From positions 248,001 to 312,000 of the forward strand of contig JAOYTL010000002.1 of assembly GCA_025846845.1 (NCBI GenBank): a DNA stretch of 64,000 nt, written 5' to 3'. This stretch comes from Alloboseaceae bacterium BT-24-1. GTDB lineage: Bacteria > Pseudomonadota > Alphaproteobacteria > Rhizobiales > Beijerinckiaceae. A program made the position numbers and the translations under genes. Under the pieces are notes generated by a model. The model worked only from the letters and a program-made list of their open reading frames with translations. It was not told the DNA's origin and ran no database searches. Shown piece after piece: positions 1-7,420 of the stretch; position 1 is the first letter of the stretch, and each line of letters begins with the position of its first letter.

Positions 1-757
1 GGCGCTGATGGGCGTGCCGACCATGGTGCACGAACAGAACGCCGTGATCGGCCGGGCCAATCGTTTCCTCGCCAGCCGGGTCAAGGCGATCGCGACCGGC
101 TTTGCCGAAGTCGGCGGGCTGGCGCCGGATCAGGTGGCAAAGTGCACGCAGGTCGGCAATCCGGTGCGGCCGGCGGTGATCGAGGCGGCTTCGCCCTATG
201 CCGAGCCGGATGGGCGCATCAATCTGCTGGTCTTCGGCGGCAGCCAGGGCGCGCGGGTGATGGCCGACATCCTCCCGCCGGCGATCCAGCTGCTCGCGCC
301 GGAGGAGCGCAGCCGCCTGTCGATCGTCCAGCAGGCGCGGGCCGAAGACGACGAGCGGGTGCGGAAGATCTATGCCTCGCTCGGCATCAGGTTCGAGATC
401 GCGCCCTTCTTCAAGGACCTGCCGGCGCGGATGGCGGCGGCGCATCTGGTGATCGCACGCTCGGGCGCCTCGACCATCGCCGAGCTCACCGTGATCGGCC
501 GCCCTGCGCTGCTGGTGCCATTGCCAGGCTCGCTCGATCAGGACCAGGCCGCCAATGCCGGGGTGCTCGCCAGGGCGGGCGGTGCGATGATGATCCTGCA
601 GAACGATTTCTCGCCGCGGCGGCTCGCTGCGGAGCTGTCGGTGCTGCTCGCCGAGCCGTTGCGCTTGACGGCGATGGCTCAGGCGGCCAAGAGCGCGGGC
701 ATACCGGATGCGGCCGACCGCCTGGCGCGGCTCGTGCTGCAGACCGCCCGGAACTGA
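1..757 (+). CDS. murG: MurG, UDP-GlcNAc:lipid I N-acetylglucosaminyltransferase (5' end cut by window)
   Basis: MurG adds GlcNAc to lipid I on the inner face of the membrane to give lipid II, the last cytoplasmic step of peptidoglycan precursor synthesis. About 250 C-terminal residues are visible. They include HEQNAVIGRANR near the start of the visible part, the nucleotide-sugar loop GGSQGAR, the segment RSGASTIAEL and the LDQDQAANA stretch, all standard for the GT-B fold C-terminal half. The N-terminal lipid-facing half (roughly 110 residues) lies outside the window. murC follows after 19 bp on the same strand, the normal dcw order, so the two are very likely cotranscribed. Confidence 0.96.
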   Translation, partial: ALMGVPTMVHEQNAVIGRANRFLASRVKAIATGFAEVGGLAPDQVAKCTQVGNPVRPAVIEAASPYAEPDGRINLLVFGGSQGARVMADILPPAIQLLAPEERSRLSIVQQARAEDDERVRKIYASLGIRFEIAPFFKDLPARMAAAHLVIARSGASTIAELTVIGRPALLVPLPGSLDQDQAANAGVLARAGGAMMILQNDFSPRRLAAELSVLLAEPLRLTAMAQAAKSAGIPDAADRLARLVLQTARN

Positions 758-776
758 TCTTTCAGGACGCGATACC

Positions 777-2216
777 ATGAAGCTGCCGCCGAAACTCGGC
801 TCCATCCATTTCGTCGGCATCGGCGGCATCGGCATGTCCGGCATCGCCGAGGTGCTGCACAATCTCGGCTACAAGGTGCAGGGTTCGGACGCTTCCGACG
901 GCGCCAACGTCAAGCGCCTGGCCGAGAAGGGCATCAAGACCTTCGTCGGCCACAAGGCCGAAAATATCGGCGATGCCGAGGTCGTCGTGGTCTCGACCGC
1001 GATCAAGCGCGACAATCCCGAACTGATGGCGGCGCGCGAGCAGCGCCTGCCGGTGGTGCGCCGCGCCGAGATGCTGGCCGAGTTGATGCGGCTGAAATCC
1101 TGCGTCGCCATTGCCGGCACGCATGGCAAGACGACGACGACCTCGCTGGTCGCGACGCTGCTCGAAAAGGGCGGGCTCGACCCGACCGTGATCAATGGCG
1201 GCATCATCAACGCCTACGGCACCAATGCCCGCATGGGCGAGAGCGACTGGATGGTGGTCGAGGCCGACGAATCCGACGGCACCTTCCTGAAGCTGCCGGC
1301 CGATGTCGCGATCATCACCAATATCGACCCGGAGCATCTCGACCATTTCGGCTCGTTCGAGGCGATCAAGGCGGCCTTCCGCGCCTTCGTCGAGAACCTG
1401 CCCTTCTACGGTTTTGCGGTGATGTGCATCGACCATCCGACCGTGCAGGAGCAGGTCGGGCAGATCGAGGATCGCCGCGTCATCACCTATGGCGAGAACC
1501 CGCAGGCCGATTTCCGCCTGCTCGACATCGACCTTACGGGCGGCCAGTCGAAGTTCACGCTGCTGATCCGCGACCGCAAGCGCGGCCGCGAGGAGGTGGT
1601 GCGCGATCTCATCATGCCGATGCCGGGCCATCACAACGCGCTCAACGCCACCGCCGCGATCGCCGTCGCCTATGATCTTGGCGTGCCGGTCGAGCAGATC
1701 CGTGCCGGACTTGCCGGCTTCGGCGGGGTCAAGCGCCGCTTCACCAAGACCGGCGAGTGGAACGGCGCGCTGATCTTCGACGATTACGGACACCATCCGG
1801 TCGAGATCGCCGCCGTGCTCAAGGCGGCGCGCGCTTCGACCAAGGGCAAGGTCATCGCGGTGATGCAGCCGCATCGCTACAGCCGCCTGTCGAGCCTGTT
1901 CGCCGACTTCGCCGCCTGCTTCAACGATGCGGATTCGGTGATCATCGCCGATGTCTATGCCGCCGGCGAGCAGCCGGTTCCGGGCATCGATCGCGACTCG
2001 CTGGTGGCGGCGATCAAGGCGCGCGGCCACCGCCATACGCTGCCGCTCGAATCCCCGGACAAGCTCGCCGGCATGGTCGCGGAGCTCGCCGGCCCGGGCG
2101 ACTATGTCGTCTGCCTCGGGGCGGGCAACATCACGCAGTGGGCGTATGCGCTGCCTGGTGAGCTCGCTTCTCTTCCTTCTCCCCTCGGGGGAGAAGGTGG
2201 CAGCGCGAAGCGCTGA
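777..2216 (+). CDS. murC: MurC, UDP-N-acetylmuramate--L-alanine ligase
   Basis: MurC is a cytoplasmic ATP-dependent ligase that adds L-alanine to UDP-MurNAc, the first amino acid of the stem peptide. The Rossmann segment HFVGIGGIGMSGIA is at residues 11-24 and the ATP loop GTHGKTTTT at about 114-122. EADESDGTF and NIDPEHLDHF follow, then the C-terminal domain with DDYGHHPVEI. The ATG at 777 is chosen because the Rossmann segment follows directly and AGGA lies 9 bases upstream; the longer frame adds a non-homologous leader. Oddity: the last 15 or so residues (SLPSPLGGEGGSAKR) and the stop codon are read out of an intergenic palindromic repeat, so this C-terminus is probably not ancestral. Confidence 0.97.
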   Translation: MKLPPKLGSIHFVGIGGIGMSGIAEVLHNLGYKVQGSDASDGANVKRLAEKGIKTFVGHKAENIGDAEVVVVSTAIKRDNPELMAAREQRLPVVRRAEMLAELMRLKSCVAIAGTHGKTTTTSLVATLLEKGGLDPTVINGGIINAYGTNARMGESDWMVVEADESDGTFLKLPADVAIITNIDPEHLDHFGSFEAIKAAFRAFVENLPFYGFAVMCIDHPTVQEQVGQIEDRRVITYGENPQADFRLLDIDLTGGQSKFTLLIRDRKRGREEVVRDLIMPMPGHHNALNATAAIAVAYDLGVPVEQIRAGLAGFGGVKRRFTKTGEWNGALIFDDYGHHPVEIAAVLKAARASTKGKVIAVMQPHRYSRLSSLFADFAACFNDADSVIIADVYAAGEQPVPGIDRDSLVAAIKARGHRHTLPLESPDKLAGMVAELAGPGDYVVCLGAGNITQWAYALPGELASLPSPLGGEGGSAKR

Positions 2217-2398
2217 CGTCTTGCCACTTGCTTCCCTTCTCCCCTTGCGGGAGAAGGTGGCGCGATAGCGCCGGATGAGGGGTCGCGCGACGGTTTCGGC
2301 CATCGGCGCGTGGCATTCTCGACTTTCGGAAAAGGACGGCGCGACCCCTCATCCGACCCGGCTTCGCCGGGCCACCTTCTCCCGCAAGGGGAGAAGGG
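2175..2398. repeat. Intergenic inverted repeats, locus A (murC-murB)
   Basis: Positions 2175-2217 hold one palindromic unit (CCTTCTCCCCTCGGGGGAG core plus a CAGCGCGAAGCGCTGAC tail) that forms the end of murC. Positions 2234-2398 hold a composite element. Its left arm has a hairpin core, then a GCGC-type small palindrome, then GATGAGGGGTCGCGCGAC. About 50 bp of spacer follow. The right arm is the same in inverse order, ending CACCTTCTCCCGCAAGGGG. Related copies lie at 19270, 22702, 26083 and 32791. Confidence 0.85.
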
Positions 2399-2415
2399 TC
2401 AGCGCGAGCCTAGCC

Positions 2416-3339
2416 ATGTCGTTCCCCGACCTCTCCGCCGACATCCTCGCTGCCGCGCCCGAGCTGCGCGGCCGGCTTCTCGCCAATCAGGCGATGGCGG
2501 GGCTGACCTGGTTCCGGGTCGGGGGGCCGGCGCAGGTGCTGTTCACCCCGGCCGACGAGGACGATCTCGCTTATCTGCTCGGCAAGCTGCCGGTGGAGAT
2601 CCCGGTCACGGTGGTCGGGCTCGGCTCGAACCTGATCGTGCGCGACGGCGGCATTCCCGGCGTGGTCATCCGCCTCGCCGGCAAGGCTTTTGGCGAGATC
2701 GTCCGCGAGGACGGCGATCGTTTGCGTGCCGGGACGGCCGTGCCGGATGTGAAGGTGGCGCGCGCTGCGGCCGATGCCTCGCTCGACGGGCTCGCCTTCT
2801 ATCGCGGTATTCCCGGCTGCATCGGCGGGGCGCTGCGCATGAATGCCGGTGCGCATGGCGGCGAGACCACCGATGTGCTGGTCGAGGCGCGGGGCGTGAC
2901 GCGCGCCGGCGAGATCGCCACCTTCTCGCATGCGCAGATGGGCTTCACCTATCGCAACTCGATCGCGCCCGCCGACATGATCTTCACCTCGGCGCTGTTC
3001 CAGGGCCGGCCGGGAGACCAGGCTGAGATCCTGGCCGAAATGGACCGGGTGACCTCGGCGCGCGAGGCGGCGCAGCCGATCAAGGAACGCACCGGCGGCT
3101 CGACTTTCAAGAACCCGGAAGGCGGCAAGGCCTGGCAATTGATCGATGCGGCCGGCTGCCGTGGTCTGCGCATCGGCGGGGCGCAGGTCTCGGAGATGCA
3201 CTGCAATTTCCTGATCAATACCGGCGGCGCGACCGCCGCCGATATCGAGGGCTTGGGCGAAGAGGTCCGCCGCCGGGTCAAGGACAATTCAGGCTATGAG
3301 TTGCACTGGGAGATCAAGCGGTTCGGCGTCGCGGCCTGA
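2416..3339 (+). CDS. murB: MurB, UDP-N-acetylenolpyruvoylglucosamine reductase
   Basis: MurB is an FAD enzyme that uses NADPH to reduce UDP-GlcNAc-enolpyruvate to UDP-MurNAc in the cytoplasm. The FAD-binding signatures RVGG (34-37) and GLGSNLIVRDGG (68-79) are present. So are the GIPGCIGGALRMNAGAHGG segment (131-149), the proton-donor serine in GGSTFKNP (Ser229) and a C-terminal ELHWEIKRFG. The length of 307 residues fits the family. The ATG at 2416 is preferred: an in-frame upstream extension to 2275 would be translated from intergenic repeat sequence. The 3' end overlaps the 3' end of the convergent exporter gene by 46 bp. Confidence 0.96.
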   Translation: MSFPDLSADILAAAPELRGRLLANQAMAGLTWFRVGGPAQVLFTPADEDDLAYLLGKLPVEIPVTVVGLGSNLIVRDGGIPGVVIRLAGKAFGEIVREDGDRLRAGTAVPDVKVARAAADASLDGLAFYRGIPGCIGGALRMNAGAHGGETTDVLVEARGVTRAGEIATFSHAQMGFTYRNSIAPADMIFTSALFQGRPGDQAEILAEMDRVTSAREAAQPIKERTGGSTFKNPEGGKAWQLIDAAGCRGLRIGGAQVSEMHCNFLINTGGATAADIEGLGEEVRRRVKDNSGYELHWEIKRFGVAA

Positions 3340-4214
3340 GCAGGCGCCGCCGCTTCGGCTGGCTTGCGCCGCGACAGCATGATGCCGGCGACGGTCGAGC
3401 CGAAGATGATGGCGATGCCGAGCCATTGCTGGGCATTGAACCATTCATTGAGCAGGGCGGCGCCGAGGAAGGTCGCGACCAGCGGGCTGAGCAGGCTCAG
3501 GAAGGCGACGCCCGTCCCGATCGTGGCGATGCCGCGCACCCAGAGCCAATAGGCGAAGGCGGTGCCGATCACGACCAGATAGGTCAGCCCGGCGAGGTTG
3601 CGCACGGTCGGCATGGGCGGCAGGCCCTCGACCATGAGCGCGACCGGCAGGAGCAGGAGCCCGCCGAGGGTGAGCTGCCAGGCGGCGAGTGCCAGCGGCG
3701 TGCCGACCTTGCCCCAGCGCTCGATCAGCACGGTGCCGGTCGCCATCGAGGCGGCGCCGACGAGTGCGGCCGCGACGCCGATCGCATCGAGCTGCACGGT
3801 ATCGTCGATGACCAGGAGGCCGACGCCGATCGTGCCGGCGAGCGCAGCGAGCACCTGCCCGAGGCGCGGCCTCCGCAGCAGTAGGGGCCAGGCGAGGAAG
3901 GCGACGAGCAGCGGCTGCATCGAGCCGAGCGTCGCGGCGAGCCCACCCGGCAGGCGCGAGGCGCTGAGGAAGAGCATGCCGAAGAACAGGCCGATATTGG
4001 CGAAGCCGATGATGGCGAGCGGCAGGAGCTTGTCGCGCGGCGGCAGGCCCGGCCCGAGCAGCATCAGAAGGATGCCGGCGGGCAAGGCGCGCAGTGCCCC
4101 GACGAGCAGCGGATGCTCGACCGGAAGCGTCTGGGTGAAGACGACATAGGTCGAGCCCCAGAGGATGGGCGCCAGGATCGTCGCGAGCAGGATGCGGGTC
4201 TTGTTGTCGGCCAT
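3294..4214 (-). CDS. EamA/DMT-superfamily exporter
   Basis: This is an inner-membrane protein of 306 residues with about ten hydrophobic segments arranged as two EamA repeats. The first repeat begins LLATILAPILWGSTYVVF and the second lies around residues 140-285. Family members (RhaT/YdcZ/PecM-like) export small metabolites by proton antiport; the substrate cannot be read from sequence. It lies 35 bp downstream of a nitroreductase gene on the same strand. Both are divergent from a MarR regulator, which suggests a two-gene operon for response to an electrophilic or redox-active compound. The last 46 bp overlap murB tail to tail. Confidence 0.88.
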   Translation of the reverse strand: MADNKTRILLATILAPILWGSTYVVFTQTLPVEHPLLVGALRALPAGILLMLLGPGLPPRDKLLPLAIIGFANIGLFFGMLFLSASRLPGGLAATLGSMQPLLVAFLAWPLLLRRPRLGQVLAALAGTIGVGLLVIDDTVQLDAIGVAAALVGAASMATGTVLIERWGKVGTPLALAAWQLTLGGLLLLPVALMVEGLPPMPTVRNLAGLTYLVVIGTAFAYWLWVRGIATIGTGVAFLSLLSPLVATFLGAALLNEWFNAQQWLGIAIIFGSTVAGIMLSRRKPAEAAAPAQAATPNRLISQCNS

Positions 4215-4249
4215 GGCCGTGACCTTTCAGGGAGAGATGGATCCGGCGC

Positions 4250-4834
4250 TCAGGCCGGGAAGGGGCCGGAGAAAGCGGTTTCCGTGAGCGGGCGCCGAGG
4301 GCTCGGCGATTCGCGCTCGCGCAGCTGCGGCGGAAGCGTCTCGGGCTCCGCCCGGCGGCCGAGCGCGACGGCGATCTCGACGCGGAAGCGCGGCGGGACG
4401 GCGAGGCTCTTGCGGGTGGCCTCGACATCGATGCCAGCCATCGCATGGGCGTGGTAGCCGAGCCGGACGGCCTGCAGGGCGATGTGCGACCAGGCGGCGC
4501 CGGTGTCGAAGCTGCGGATCGGCGAGGCCTGTGGCTGCTGAGCGGCGTCGTCCGAGCCGGTATCCGACAGAATGAAGACAAGGGCGGAGGCCGAGCCGGC
4601 CCAGCTCTGGTTGAAGCTGTCGAGCAGCGAGACGAATTGCGGCCAATGCGCGTCGCCGCGCAGCGCGTAGAGAAAGCGCCAGGGCTGCTCGTTATAGGCC
4701 GACGGAGCCCAGCGGGCGGCTTCCAGGATTGTCAGCAGCGCCTGCGAGGGCATCGGCTCCGGATGGAAGGCACGGGGCGACCAGCGCTCGATGAAGATCG
4801 GGTCGATCGGGAAGGCAGCGGTTCTGTCCGTCAT
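4250..4834 (-). CDS. Nitroreductase-family oxidoreductase
   Basis: This is a 194-residue member of the FMN-dependent nitroreductase fold. The N-terminus has the signature region RWSPRAF (about 18-24), then ARWAPSAYNEQPWRF (40-54), which provides FMN and substrate contacts. A central helix-forming segment DTGAAWSHIALQAVRLGYHAHAM-like and the C-terminal VALGRR close the fold. Such enzymes reduce nitro groups, quinones or flavins with NAD(P)H. It shares an operon with the downstream exporter and is divergent from the MarR gene, with an 18-bp palindrome between them. Likely role: reductive detoxification induced by a MarR ligand (inference). Confidence 0.9.
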   Translation of the reverse strand: MTDRTAAFPIDPIFIERWSPRAFHPEPMPSQALLTILEAARWAPSAYNEQPWRFLYALRGDAHWPQFVSLLDSFNQSWAGSASALVFILSDTGSDDAAQQPQASPIRSFDTGAAWSHIALQAVRLGYHAHAMAGIDVEATRKSLAVPPRFRVEIAVALGRRAEPETLPPQLRERESPSPRRPLTETAFSGPFPA

Positions 4835-4894
4835 CGTCTTGCTCTCGCGGTTTGCGGCAGCTGCGCCGGACTGGTAGGGTTGTCCGACGTCAGA

Positions 4895-4912
4895 TAATTT
4901 GATATCGAATTA
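4895..4912. promoter_or_regulatory. 18-bp palindromic operator, probable MarR binding site
   Basis: TAATTTGATATCGAATTA reads almost identically on both strands, with one mismatched pair. It lies in the 110-bp gap between the divergent nitroreductase and MarR genes, in an AT-rich patch that contrasts with the flanks. MarR dimers usually bind 16-20 bp palindromes of this kind and autoregulate. Confidence 0.72.
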
Positions 4913-4944
4913 CTTGATGGCGGATAATTAGGCGCAGGATTTCC

Positions 4945-5463
4945 ATGAGTCAAGCTGACGAGGCGAGCGGGCAGGGCGGGCCGCTGGATTCGATTCTCGC
5001 GCAGTGGCGATTGGCGCGACCCGACATCGATCCCGGTCCGATGGCGGTCTGTGGTGCGGTCTGGCGCGCGGGCGAGCGGATTCGGCAGGGATTGGCCGGC
5101 AATCTCGCCGGGGCCGAGCTCGACTTCGCCGGCTTCGACGTGCTGATGACCTTGCGCCGCCAGGGCGAGCATGGCGGCTCGCTGACCCCGTCGGAGCTCG
5201 CCAAGGACATGATGCTCTCGACCTCGGCGATGACGAATCGGCTCGACCGGCTGGAGAAGCGCGGGCTGATCGCGAGGCAGGCCGATCCGCAGGACAGGCG
5301 GAGTCTGCGCATCCTGCTGACGCCCGAAGGATTCGCCCTGATCGAGCGGCTCGTGGTCTCGCATGTCGCGACGGAAGAGCGGCTGCTCTCGCCGCTCGGC
5401 GCGTCCGAGCGCGAGCAGCTCAAGGCCCTGCTGGCCAAGGTCGCCGCCGGCGAAGGGGAGTGA
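4945..5463 (+). CDS. MarR-family transcriptional regulator
   Basis: This is a 172-residue winged-helix repressor. The recognition region reads LTPSELAKDMMLSTSAMTNR (about 90-109), followed by the wing LIARQADPQDRRSLRILLT (about 118-136) with the conserved DxRS.RI.LT pattern. N- and C-terminal helices form the dimer interface. It is divergent from the nitroreductase/exporter pair, with a palindromic operator between, so it most likely represses both itself and that operon until a phenolic or electrophilic ligand binds. The module sits inside the dcw cluster but has no obvious link to cell division. Confidence 0.93.
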   Translation: MSQADEASGQGGPLDSILAQWRLARPDIDPGPMAVCGAVWRAGERIRQGLAGNLAGAELDFAGFDVLMTLRRQGEHGGSLTPSELAKDMMLSTSAMTNRLDRLEKRGLIARQADPQDRRSLRILLTPEGFALIERLVVSHVATEERLLSPLGASEREQLKALLAKVAAGEGE

Positions 5464-5510
5464 GTCCTGCGCGCAACAGGGGCGCTTCCATTAACCGGCA
5501 GGGCGCTTCG

Positions 5511-5526
5511 TTAACGCGTCGTTAAC
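5511..5526 (+). promoter_or_regulatory. CtrA-type box upstream of ddl-ftsQA
   Basis: The sequence TTAACGCGTCGTTAAC is an exact match to the CtrA consensus TTAA-N7-TTAAC. It lies 48 bp upstream of the ddl ATG. An extra half site, TTAACC, is at 5491-5496. In Caulobacter CtrA controls ftsQA transcription, so the position is meaningful. Binding has not been shown here. Confidence 0.65.
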
Positions 5527-5573
5527 CATGTCGGATCAGGTTCGGACCCAGGAATTCGGTGTCAGGAACCTTG

Positions 5574-6488
5574 ATGAGCAAGCATGTCGCAGTGCTGATG
5601 GGCGGATGGTCGGTCGAGCGTGAGGTCAGCCTCCGCAGCGGCGCGGCCTGTGCCCGGGCGCTCGAAAGCGTCGGCTACCGCGTCACGCGCGTCGAGGTCG
5701 GCCGCGACGTCGCCGAGGTTCTGGCCAGGCTGAAGCCCGAGGTCGTCTTCAACGCCCTGCATGGGCGCTTCGGCGAGGACGGCACCATCCAGGGCATGCT
5801 CGAGATCCTCGGCATTCCCTATACCCATTCCGGCGTGCTCGCCTCGGCGCTTGCCATCCGCAAGGACAAGGCCAAGATGGTCGTGTCGGCAGCCGGCGTC
5901 CCGGTCGCGCACGGCATCAATGTCTCGCGCTTCGAGGCGGCGAAACGGCACCCCCTGCCACCGCCCTATGTGATCAAGCCGATCGACGAAGGCTCATCGG
6001 TCGGGGTGGTGATCGTTAAGAAAGGCCGCGAGCACCCACCCCAGGAGATCGCCCGGCCGGACTGGCCCTGCGGCGAGACCATGCTGGCCGAAACCTTCAT
6101 CGCCGGGCGCGAACTGACCTGCGCGGTGATGGACGGCAAGTCCTTGGGGGTAACGGAGATTCGGGCGGCGACGGGCGAGTTCTACGACTACGACGCCAAA
6201 TATGCCAAAGGCGGTTCAATCCACATCTGCCCGGCTCAAATTTTACCGAATATTTACCAGCGGATCGAAGAGTGTGCGTTAACGGCGCATCAAGCAATCG
6301 GGTGCCGCGGCGTCAGCCGTTCAGACTTCCGCTACGACGACGAGAGCGACACGCTCGTCTGGTTGGAAGTCAACACGCAGCCGGGCATGACCGAGACTAG
6401 CCTGGTGCCCGAATTAGCCGCCCATGCGGGCATGAATTTCGGTGAGCTCGTCAGATGGATCGTGGAGGACGCCTCCTTAAATCGGTGA
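5574..6488 (+). CDS. ddl: D-alanine--D-alanine ligase
   Basis: Ddl is an ATP-grasp enzyme making D-Ala-D-Ala for the stem peptide. Residues 1-100 contain LMGGWSVEREVSLRSG and HGRFGEDGTIQGMLE. The ATP-grasp core has PYVIKPIDEGSSVGV, the AETFIAGRELTCAVM segment, YDYDAKYAKGGS and the metal-binding WLEVNTQPGMT. The length is 304 residues. The ATG at 5574 has AGGA 6 bases upstream; an in-frame GTG at 5559 has no such site. A CtrA-type box lies upstream. The 3' end overlaps the ftsQ start, so the two are translationally linked. Its last 250 bp are noticeably less GC-rich than its neighbours. Confidence 0.96.
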   Translation: MSKHVAVLMGGWSVEREVSLRSGAACARALESVGYRVTRVEVGRDVAEVLARLKPEVVFNALHGRFGEDGTIQGMLEILGIPYTHSGVLASALAIRKDKAKMVVSAAGVPVAHGINVSRFEAAKRHPLPPPYVIKPIDEGSSVGVVIVKKGREHPPQEIARPDWPCGETMLAETFIAGRELTCAVMDGKSLGVTEIRAATGEFYDYDAKYAKGGSIHICPAQILPNIYQRIEECALTAHQAIGCRGVSRSDFRYDDESDTLVWLEVNTQPGMTETSLVPELAAHAGMNFGELVRWIVEDASLNR

Positions 6489-7420
6489 AGGTGGAACCGG
6501 TGTTTGCCGGTGCCAACCTGCCGATGCGCGTGACGGGGCCTCAGCTCCTCGTCGGCGAGCGCTCGCGCCGCTGGTTCCGCGGCTCGCGCCGCAGCGCCGT
6601 CGCGGTGCCGCTGGCCGAGCGGCTGCCGAGCGGTCTCGGCTCCTGGCTGGCGATCGCCTTCCTGGCGCTCACGGGCACGACCGGGGCGGTTCTGGGCGGC
6701 CATTACGAGACCTTCCGCGAGACCTATGGCGAGCCCAGGCATGCATTGGCCCGGGCCGTCGGGCTCGGCATCGACCGCATCACCATTTCGGGCCTGAGTG
6801 GGCTTTCCGAGATCGAGGTGCTGGTCGCGGCCGGCATCGATCCCAAGATCTCGCTCGCCTTCTTCGATGCGGACGAAGCCCGCAAGCGGCTCGAAGCCAC
6901 GCCGATGATCCGCGAAGCCTCGGTCCGCAAGCTCTATCCCGGCGAGATCTCGATCAATCTCACCGAGCGCGAGCCCTATGCGCTCTGGCAGGTCAAGGGC
7001 GAGCTTTTCCTGATCGCGCAGGACGGCACGGTGATCGACAAGATGGACGATGGCCGCTTCGCCAACCTGCCGCTGGTCGTTGGTGCCGACGCCAATCTCA
7101 AGGCGAAGGACTATCTCGCGCTGCTCAACGAGGCCGGCCCCTTCGCCGCGCGCATCCGCGCCGGCAGCCTCGTCGCCGGCCGGCGCTGGAATCTCAAGCT
7201 CGATACCGGCGCCGACATCAGGCTGCCGGAGCAGGGCGCCGGAGCCGCGGTGAAGCGCCTCGCCAGCCTCGAGCAGGACTTCCGGATCAGCGAGAAGGAT
7301 TTGATCGCCATCGACATGCGCCAGCCTGACCGCGTGACCATGCGCCTGACCGAAGAAGCCGCGACGACGCGGGCCGAGCAGCTCAAGAGCAAGACGAAGA
7401 AGAAGGGCGGCGAGGCATGA
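6455..7420 (+). CDS. ftsQ: FtsQ, divisome bitopic membrane protein
   Basis: FtsQ recruits FtsB/FtsL and later divisome proteins. A cytoplasmic N-terminus rich in Arg is followed by one transmembrane helix (about residues 66-86, LGSWLAIAFLALTGTTGAVL). The POTRA domain runs from ITISGLSGLSEIEV (about 108-121) to LTEREPYALWQV, and then comes the beta domain. The 34-bp overlap with ddl makes the start uncertain. The ATG at 6455 has a poor ribosome site; a GTG at 6485 overlaps the ddl stop as GTGA and would give a protein 10 residues shorter. The stop overlaps the ftsA start as ATGA. Confidence 0.93.
   Translation: MDRGGRLLKSVKVEPVFAGANLPMRVTGPQLLVGERSRRWFRGSRRSAVAVPLAERLPSGLGSWLAIAFLALTGTTGAVLGGHYETFRETYGEPRHALARAVGLGIDRITISGLSGLSEIEVLVAAGIDPKISLAFFDADEARKRLEATPMIREASVRKLYPGEISINLTEREPYALWQVKGELFLIAQDGTVIDKMDDGRFANLPLVVGADANLKAKDYLALLNEAGPFAARIRAGSLVAGRRWNLKLDTGADIRLPEQGAGAAVKRLASLEQDFRISEKDLIAIDMRQPDRVTMRLTEEAATTRAEQLKSKTKKKGGEA

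Noticed and set aside
762..2303. Long reverse-strand open frame (513 codons) across murC
   Set aside because: Antisense mirror of murC in a GC-rich genome; composition is Arg/Asp/His-rich with no domain, and murC itself is unmistakable.
2170..2400. Repeated CTTCTCCC hairpins as a possible CRISPR array
   Set aside because: Copies are inverted pairs scattered over the window with no regular spacers and no cas genes.
2275..2415. N-terminal extension of MurB
   Set aside because: These codons are read from an intergenic repeat and do not resemble MurB; the ATG at 2416 fits the family.
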